From: JAKEGK01 sp036507695
GTDB taxonomy: Bacteria; Pseudomonadota; Gammaproteobacteria; SZUA-152
Reading direction: 5' to 3'
Assembly: GCA_036507695.1 (NCBI GenBank)
Contig: DATCIR010000232.1
Coordinates: forward strand, 1-6,509
Length of the DNA: 6,509 nucleotides
The notes below the pieces were generated by a model. That model had not been told where the DNA came from, ran no database searches, and saw nothing but the letters and a program-made list of their open reading frames with translations. The number at the start of each line of letters is the position of its first letter. Position 1 is the stretch's first letter. Below are positions 3,857 through 6,509 of this stretch, one piece after another. The position numbers and the translations under genes are program-made.

Positions 3857-6246
3857 TAACTGATTTTGAATTTATCGTCTGACAAATAGTGAACTTTAAT
3901 ATTGAGTGGCTCCAGGGCTTCCGGCACATGAATGCCAAAACCTTGCGCAAAGTCCACTTGAATCTCTTTAAGCAGGTCAAGGATAGCTTCATTTTCGACG
4001 AATTCAGCGATGGTTTTAATACCCATCACTTGCCCGATTTGGTTAATCGCGCTTACCATCACCTGGTCGACCGGGTCCGATAACATATCGCTGACAAAAC
4101 TGCCGTCAATCTTGATGTAGTCCACCGGCAGGTTTTTCAAATAGGCAAACGACGACATTCCGCTGCCAAAATCATCCAGCGCGAACTGGCAGCCTCTGGA
4201 CTTTAATGCCGTGACAAATTGGCTGGCGTGGCTCCAGTTGGAAATAGCCGCCGTTTCCGTGATTTCAAAACAGATGTGCCTGGGATTAACCCGGCTCTGG
4301 TCCAGTTCGTTAATGCAAAATTGCAAAAACCCGTCATCGCAAAGTGACTGACCGGACAGATTGACAGAATAGATATCGGTGCTTTTTATTTTGCTGGTTT
4401 TCTTGGTTAACCACCCCAACACCCGTTTGACAACCCATCTGTCGATGGCTGACATGGTGCCAAACCGCTCGGCCGCGGGAATAAACGCCATCGGCGCAAT
4501 GATCTCTCCGCTTTCGTTCACCATCCGCAACAGGAATTCATAATAGTTACAGCCATCATGTTGCGTGAGCGGTTGTATTTTCTGGAAGTAAAGCAGAAAG
4601 CGATCGTTTGCCAGCGCGGTATTGATTTTGGATGCCCATTCCATTTCCCCGTGACGCTGGGCCACTTCTTCGTCATCAAGGTGGTGAATCCAGACCCGGT
4701 TGCGTCCCTTATCTTTCGCAATAAAGCAGGCCGCATCCGCCGCGCTTAGAATCCCCTGGGAATCCCGGCAATGCTCGTCGATCATGGCCAGACCGATGCT
4801 GACGCCCAGCAAGAATACTTTGCCTTTCCAACCAAACCGGAATTCTCTGACCGACTGCACCAGCTGGGTGGCGATACGTTCGGCTTTCGGCAGAGGACAT
4901 GCTTCCAGTATCAAGCCGAATTCATCGCCACCCAGCCTGGCCAGCAGGTCCGCTTCACGGATGTTGGATTTCAACAGCATGACAATCTGTTTCAGCAGCT
5001 CGTCGCCGGCCACGTGTCCGCAGGTGTCATTGACCAGCTTGAATTGATCCAGATCGAGATACAGCAGGGCATGCTTGGGCCGGTTGGGATCCGTGTTGGC
5101 TAACAGTGTGTTCAGCAATAATTCGAATTCACGGCGATTCGCCAGACCGGTAAGGCTGTCGTGACGCGCCTGCCAGGACAATTGATGGGTAAGATTGCGC
5201 TCGTGGGTTACATCCCGCGAAACCACCACCACGCCAAATTTTTCCCCATTATTTTTGAATAGCGGCGAGGTGGTATCTTTCACCATATATTCATTCTCAT
5301 CCCGGCTCGTGAGCACGTAGTGTTGTTGCAGGCCCATGACCTGGCCATCGACATTGCCTTGAAACGCCGGGTGACTTACGTTATTTCCTGTCAGTTCTTC
5401 TTTGACGCAATACACCTGGGCGATATCCTTGCCGGCGGCGTCCGCGCAGCGCCAGCCCGTCAAATGCTCGGCAACCGGGTTCAAATACACGACCCGGCCT
5501 TGTGAGTCGGCCGTGATAACCGCGTCGCCAATGGCATGCAGGGTAACTTCCGCCTGCTCCTTGGCTTCAAATAACGCGCCTTCAATCTGCCGGGTTCGCT
5601 GAATGACCAGAACCGTTATGAGCACGCCAACCAGGGTCACGATGATACCAAGGGTGATCATGGTGTAATAGGCATTCTCGTATTCGTCTTTTGCCGTCGC
5701 AGTGGCGTTTCGGGTAATTTCCTGTTCGATCTCAATCAGTTTGTCGAATAACGCCAGTATCTTTTTTTCCAGCGGCAGATCAATGGCCGACATTAACGCA
5801 TAAGTATCCCTGGTATTGTTCTCAATCATCATGTCGACAATACTTTGCTGCAGCGGCGCGCTGCGGGTGATTAATTGCAACGCCTCGGCAAACATAGCCT
5901 GCTGCCGCGGCAAAACACCCGCCGCTTCGAATTGCGTACGCAGCTTTATGAATTGTTCCGCCAGCGCGCTGAAATACAAGAATTCCTCGTCGCGCAAAAA
6001 TGGATCTTCGGTGAGGTAAATCGCATACATGGTCAGGGAGCGTTCGCGCACAATCTGGCGCATGGCGGTGATGATAGTGATGCGTTCGGCGCGCTCCGTG
6101 GTGACGGTTTGCATCGCATCTTTAATGGAACCCATGTGGGATATGCCGGTGATCGCCAGGCTGATCATCAATGCAATCATTAATGATGAGCCAACGGCAA
6201 TCACGTAGTTGGCATTGGTAAAAAGTTTGCGCAGGATCGGCGTCAT
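3856..6246 (-). CDS. Membrane PAS-GGDEF-EAL cyclic-di-GMP signalling protein
   Basis: The 796-residue inner-membrane protein has TM1 at about 13-33, a helical periplasmic sensor of about 160 residues (34-194), TM2 at about 195-215, a short coiled linker, PAS (about 233-350), GGDEF (about 360-520) and EAL (about 540-780). The cyclase site is intact (GGDEF 439-443; LDLDQFK 397-403), with an inhibitory RxxD (R430-D433) exactly five residues before it. The EAL half keeps the residues expected for phosphodiesterase activity (E570, N629, E661, D691-D692, K712, E748, Q768), but its signature reads EFL rather than EAL. Both making and breaking cyclic di-GMP are thus possible. The periplasmic part resembles four-helix-bundle chemoreceptor sensors; the ligand is unknown. 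The ATG at 6246 has no good ribosome site (AAGGGG is about 16 nt away), but an in-frame TGA 27 nt upstream limits alternatives. Confidence 0.95.
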   Translation of the reverse strand: MTPILRKLFTNANYVIAVGSSLMIALMISLAITGISHMGSIKDAMQTVTTERAERITIITAMRQIVRERSLTMYAIYLTEDPFLRDEEFLYFSALAEQFIKLRTQFEAAGVLPRQQAMFAEALQLITRSAPLQQSIVDMMIENNTRDTYALMSAIDLPLEKKILALFDKLIEIEQEITRNATATAKDEYENAYYTMITLGIIVTLVGVLITVLVIQRTRQIEGALFEAKEQAEVTLHAIGDAVITADSQGRVVYLNPVAEHLTGWRCADAAGKDIAQVYCVKEELTGNNVSHPAFQGNVDGQVMGLQQHYVLTSRDENEYMVKDTTSPLFKNNGEKFGVVVVSRDVTHERNLTHQLSWQARHDSLTGLANRREFELLLNTLLANTDPNRPKHALLYLDLDQFKLVNDTCGHVAGDELLKQIVMLLKSNIREADLLARLGGDEFGLILEACPLPKAERIATQLVQSVREFRFGWKGKVFLLGVSIGLAMIDEHCRDSQGILSAADAACFIAKDKGRNRVWIHHLDDEEVAQRHGEMEWASKINTALANDRFLLYFQKIQPLTQHDGCNYYEFLLRMVNESGEIIAPMAFIPAAERFGTMSAIDRWVVKRVLGWLTKKTSKIKSTDIYSVNLSGQSLCDDGFLQFCINELDQSRVNPRHICFEITETAAISNWSHASQFVTALKSRGCQFALDDFGSGMSSFAYLKNLPVDYIKIDGSFVSDMLSDPVDQVMVSAINQIGQVMGIKTIAEFVENEAILDLLKEIQVDFAQGFGIHVPEALEPLNIKVHYLSDDKFKIS

Positions 6247-6395
6247 GGACGGAAAACGAATTTTGCCCCTTCAGCAGGTATTCGGAAGTTTAGCGTAATC
6301 CTTGACTCGGATTATGGACTTTATTACTGCCGCATCGTGGACTCATGGATTATTAAGCAATTGTAGTGCCTAGTGTCGCGAACCAGAAATATCGA

Positions 6396-6509
6396 AACAT
6401 AAAACGGCAGCTTTTTCCGCATGGCCGCGTTGCTCGTCGTTGCCATAGTCCCCGCTATGACGCCTCCTCACGCCTTGCCCTGCGAAAAAATCCCTCCGTT
6501 TTATTTGTT
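6396..6509. repeat. Palindromic repeat element running to the window edge
   Basis: Outer arms ATAAAACGG (6399-6407) and CCGTTTTAT (6497-6505) are a perfect 9-bp inverted repeat. Inside them 6410-6425 and 6477-6492 pair at 13 of 16 positions, and the centre is a 5-bp hairpin CATAG (6444-6448) / CTATG (6455-6459). All share a centre near 6452, so it is one palindrome of about 110 bp. It carries no gene. It resembles dispersed palindromic repeats common in proteobacterial genomes, and shares motifs with the palindrome inside the 642-892 element. The right boundary may lie beyond the window. Confidence 0.6.

Noticed and set aside
5875..6183. 102-codon plus-strand frame opposite the GGDEF-EAL gene
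   Set aside because: It is a shadow of the sensor-domain coding sequence and has no independent support.

Overview
The window looks like gammaproteobacterial chromosome of middling GC content. The best taxonomic clue is the C-terminal part of RapA (HepA), a Swi2/Snf2-type ATPase bound to RNA polymerase that is typical of Gammaproteobacteria. The rest of the gene set (a PAS-GGDEF-EAL receptor, an exported DsrE-like protein, a DUF4188 protein and an FNR/Anr-type box) would suit a free-living bacterium facing variable redox conditions. I cannot name the genus from the sequence alone.

Layout, left to right. 1-633 (+): 3' end of rapA. 634-963: a gene-free stretch filled almost completely by a 251-bp non-autonomous transposable element (642-892) with CCTAGA-type terminal inverted repeats and ATAAT target duplications, inserted 8 bp after the rapA stop codon. 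964-1425 (-): a DUF4188 protein. 1426-1779: a regulatory region with four 16-bp tandem repeats, a perfect TTGAT-N4-ATCAA box inside a 9-bp inverted repeat, and a promoter with a consensus -10. 1780-2049 (+): a small zinc-ribbon membrane protein with LITAF-like layout. 2128-2508 (-): a stand-alone FHA protein, convergent with the previous gene. 2719-2748: a strong intrinsic terminator. 2768-3037 (-): a small exported polar protein of unknown function, with a 16-bp dyad at its promoter. 3283-3315: a second strong terminator. 3351-3818 (-): an exported DsrE-like protein. 3856-6246 (-): a large membrane PAS-GGDEF-EAL protein, 37 bp upstream of the dsrE-like gene and probably co-transcribed with it. 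6247-6509: a leader region and then a palindromic repeat that runs to the window edge.

How they may work together. The GGDEF-EAL receptor and the DsrE-like gene form a probable two-gene transcription unit ending at the 3283-3315 terminator, which links cyclic-di-GMP signalling to a periplasmic sulfur- or redox-type protein. The DUF4188 gene and the zinc-ribbon gene are divergent and share a 354-bp control region with one FNR-type box. The other genes look like independent units. I see no CRISPR array, tRNA, rRNA, intact transposase or phage gene. The most unusual material is the two palindromic elements (inside 642-892, and 6396-6509), which share short motifs, and the control region at 1449-1658.
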